Positions 61,976 through 64,000 of a stretch of 64,000 bases of DNA are shown here, one piece after another. The stretch is from Azotobacter vinelandii CA. GTDB lineage: Bacteria; Pseudomonadota; Gammaproteobacteria; Pseudomonadales; Pseudomonadaceae. The stretch spans positions 4,826,501-4,890,500 of the forward strand of contig NC_021149.1 in NCBI RefSeq assembly GCF_000380335.1. The letters run 5' to 3'. A program made the position numbers and the translations under genes. Each line of letters opens with the position of its first letter. Position 1 is the first letter of the stretch. The notes below the pieces were generated by a model. It was not told the origin of the DNA, searched no databases, and was given only the letters and a program-made list of their open reading frames with translations.

Positions 61976-64000
61976 TCAGCTCTGCAGCGAAGCCACCGGA
62001 TTGATCACCCGGCCAAGGCCGAGGTTGCGCAGAGCCAATTGCAGAGTGCTGTGGATGACCTGCGGGTTGTCGATGGCCATTAGTCGATCGAGCAGCTCGC
62101 GGGCCTTGCTCAGGGTGATCTGGCGTAGCAGCCATTTGACCTTGGGCAGGTTGGTGGCGTTCATCGACAGGCTGTCAAAACCCATCGCCATCAGCAGCAC
62201 CGCCGCCGAGGGGTCGCCGGCCATCTCACCGCAGATGCTCACCGGCTTGCCTTCGGCATGGGCGTCCTGCACCACCTTGTTGAGCGCCTGCAGCACCGCC
62301 GGGTGCAGGTAGTCGTAGAGGTCGGCGACCCGCGGGTTGTTGCGGTCCACCGCCAGCAGGTACTGAGTCAGGTCGTTGGAGCCGACCGAGAGGAAGTCCA
62401 CCAGGCGCGCCAGTTCGCGGGTCTGGTAGACCGCCGCGGGGATCTCCACCATCACCCCCACCGGCGGCATGGGCACGTCGGTGCCCTCGTCGCGGACCTC
62501 GCCCCAGGCGCGGTGGATCAGGTGCAGCGCCTCGTCCAGCTCATGGATCGAGGAGATCATCGGCAGGAGGACGCGCAGGTTGTTCAGCCCCTCGCTGGCC
62601 TTGAGCATGGCGCGCACCTGCACCAGGAAGATCTCCGGGTGGTCGAGGGTGACGCGGATGCCGCGCCAGCCGAGGAAGGGGTTGCTCTCCTTGATCGGGA
62701 AGTACGACAGCGACTTGTCGCCGCCGATGTCCAAGGTGCGCATGGTCACCGGCAGCGGATAGAAGGCGGACAACTGGTCGCGGTAGATCGCCAGTTGCTC
62801 CTTCTCGCTGGGAAAGCGCTCGTTGTTCATGAACGGCACTTCGGTGCGGTACAGCCCCACCCCTTCGGCACCGCGCTCCTGGGCGCGGGCGACGTCGGCC
62901 AGCAGGCCGGTGTTGACCCACAATGGCAGGCGGTGGCCGTCGAGGGTTTCGCAGGGCAGTTCGCGCAGGGCGTCGAGGCCCTGGGTCAGTTGACGCTCCT
63001 CCTCGACCAGGTCGGCGAACTGCTGGCGCAGCATGTCGCTGGGATTGGTGTAGACCTCGCCGTGGTAGCCGTCGACGATCAGGTCGATGCCGTCCATCTT
63101 CGAATAGGGCAGATCGACCACGCCCATAACCGTGGGGATGCCCATGGCGCGGGCGAGGATCGCCACGTGGGAGTTGCCCGACCCCTGCACCGAGACCAGG
63201 CCGACCAGCTTTCCCTCGGGCAGTTCGCCGAGCATCGCCGGGCTCAGCTCCTCGCTGACCAGGATGGTGTTGTCCGCATAGACCATGGCCTGCTGGCGGG
63301 CCTGCTGCAGGTAAGCGAGCAGGCGCCGGCCGAGATCCTTGACGTCGGAGGCCCGCTCGCGCAGGTAGGCATCGTCCATCAGTTCGAAGCGCTTGACGTG
63401 CTCGTTGACCACCTGGCGCAGGGCACCCTGGGCCCACTGGCCGGTCCTGATCACCCGCTGTACCTCGCAACCCAGGGAGGCATCATCGAGCATCATCAGA
63501 TAGACGTCGAACAGGGCGCGCTCCTCGGGGCGCAACTGGGTGGCGAGCTTGGCGGACAGCGCACGGATGTCGGCTCGCACCGCCTCGAGGGCGTTGCCGA
63601 ACAGTTCCAGTTCGGCCTTGAGGTCCTCGGCCGGCTTGTCCGGCACCACGTCCAGATCGGCCGGCGGCAGCACCACCACGGCCTTGCCGACGGCGACACC
63701 CGGTGCGGCCGGCACGCCGACGAAGCGCGCCTCCTGGATACCCTTGCCCTGTCGGCCGAGGCCGCGGATCGAGCCGGTGGCCTCGGCATGGGCGATGACG
63801 CCGGCGAGCTGCGCGCTCATGGTCACCAGGAAGGCCTCCTCGCCCTCGTCGAACTCGCGGCGCTCCTTTTGCTGGACGACCAGCACGCCCATCACCCGCC
63901 GATGGTGGATGATCGGCGCGCCGAGGAAGGAAGCGTAGCGCTCCTCGCCGGTCTCGGCGAAGTAACGGTAGCGCGGATGGGCGGCGGCGTTCTCCAGGTT
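61976..64000 (-). CDS. ptsP: PtsP, GAF-EI-Ntr phosphotransferase (N-terminus cut by window edge)
   Basis: The C-terminal 674 residues are present; the gene continues past the right edge. The GAF domain (present part APIIHHRRVMGVLVVQQKE) is followed by the EI phosphotransferase: the phospho-His in SVQGSGNSHVAILARAMGIP, then LPYSKMDGIDLIVDGYHGEV and the PEP-binding barrel GADGVGLYRTE-like GAEGVGLYRTEVPFM, NPRVADLYDYLHPAVLQALN, and VSICGEMAGDPSAAVLLMAM. PtsP starts the nitrogen PTS chain (PtsP-NPr-PtsN). In Azotobacter, ptsP mutation affects PHB accumulation and nitrogen fixation. Separated by 82 bp from the diguanylate cyclase gene on the same strand. Confidence 0.96.
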   Translation of the reverse strand, partial: NLENAAAHPRYRYFAETGEERYASFLGAPIIHHRRVMGVLVVQQKERREFDEGEEAFLVTMSAQLAGVIAHAEATGSIRGLGRQGKGIQEARFVGVPAAPGVAVGKAVVVLPPADLDVVPDKPAEDLKAELELFGNALEAVRADIRALSAKLATQLRPEERALFDVYLMMLDDASLGCEVQRVIRTGQWAQGALRQVVNEHVKRFELMDDAYLRERASDVKDLGRRLLAYLQQARQQAMVYADNTILVSEELSPAMLGELPEGKLVGLVSVQGSGNSHVAILARAMGIPTVMGVVDLPYSKMDGIDLIVDGYHGEVYTNPSDMLRQQFADLVEEERQLTQGLDALRELPCETLDGHRLPLWVNTGLLADVARAQERGAEGVGLYRTEVPFMNNERFPSEKEQLAIYRDQLSAFYPLPVTMRTLDIGGDKSLSYFPIKESNPFLGWRGIRVTLDHPEIFLVQVRAMLKASEGLNNLRVLLPMISSIHELDEALHLIHRAWGEVRDEGTDVPMPPVGVMVEIPAAVYQTRELARLVDFLSVGSNDLTQYLLAVDRNNPRVADLYDYLHPAVLQALNKVVQDAHAEGKPVSICGEMAGDPSAAVLLMAMGFDSLSMNATNLPKVKWLLRQITLSKARELLDRLMAIDNPQVIHSTLQLALRNLGLGRVINPVASLQS

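Overview
The window is about 64 kb of high-GC gammaproteobacterial chromosome. Gene content and order point to the Pseudomonas/Azotobacter group (Pseudomonadaceae): algQ-algP next to dsbB, the hemC-hemD-hemX-hemY operon next to algR, lptM-lysA-dapF-DUF484-xerC, sutA, the pauR/dad/lrp block, rpmBG, and ftsYEX-rpoH. No plasmid, phage, IS, CRISPR, tRNA or rRNA signature was seen. It is ordinary core chromosome interrupted by a few accessory patches. Several expected genes are missing from their usual Pseudomonas positions (algZ/fimS beside algR; cyaA and rnk beside cyaY), and two gene-order junctions differ from P. aeruginosa. I therefore lean to Azotobacter or a close relative, without proof.

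Layout. 0-10 kb: TerC-type membrane protein (cut by the left edge), ABC-F ATPase, a TIGR02444 protein, AlgP, AlgQ, DsbB, the haem operon (hemCDXY) and AlgR. 10-22 kb: argH, corA, small conserved proteins, cyaY, the diaminopimelate/lysine block running into xerC, a HAD phosphatase, a CPBP protease, SutA, YjbQ, and the ammonium pair glnK-amtB with a candidate NtrC/sigma-54 control region. 22-30 kb: ubiK, comM, an orphan ATPase, a LysR-doxX-pirin set and rep. 30-33 kb: an exported nuclease and a patch of small unrecognised ORFs. 33-44 kb: exported catalase-like protein, xpt, cytochrome c5, and a polyamine/D-amino-acid catabolism block (pauR, alr/dadX, ridA, dadA, lrp/dadR, an FAD oxidase, an MFS protein and an aldehyde dehydrogenase), then rpmBG. 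44-50 kb: lone peptide-binding protein, rpoH, ftsX-ftsE-ftsY. 50-64 kb: folA, glpQ, a DUF2868/DUF3482 pair, a lower-GC EamA/MocR divergent pair, thyA, lgt, a TSUP permease, an NRDE protein, a PAS-GGDEF protein and ptsP (cut by the right edge).

How they work together. Clear operons are hemC-D-X-Y (overlapping stops and starts), lptM-lysA-dapF-DUF484-xerC-HAD, glnK-amtB, dadA-ridA-alr with its divergent Lrp-type regulator, rpmB-rpmG, ftsY-ftsE-ftsX, and DUF2868-DUF3482. The most interesting non-core items are the MocR/EamA pair, the small-ORF patch, the orphan ATPase and the orphan AlgR.
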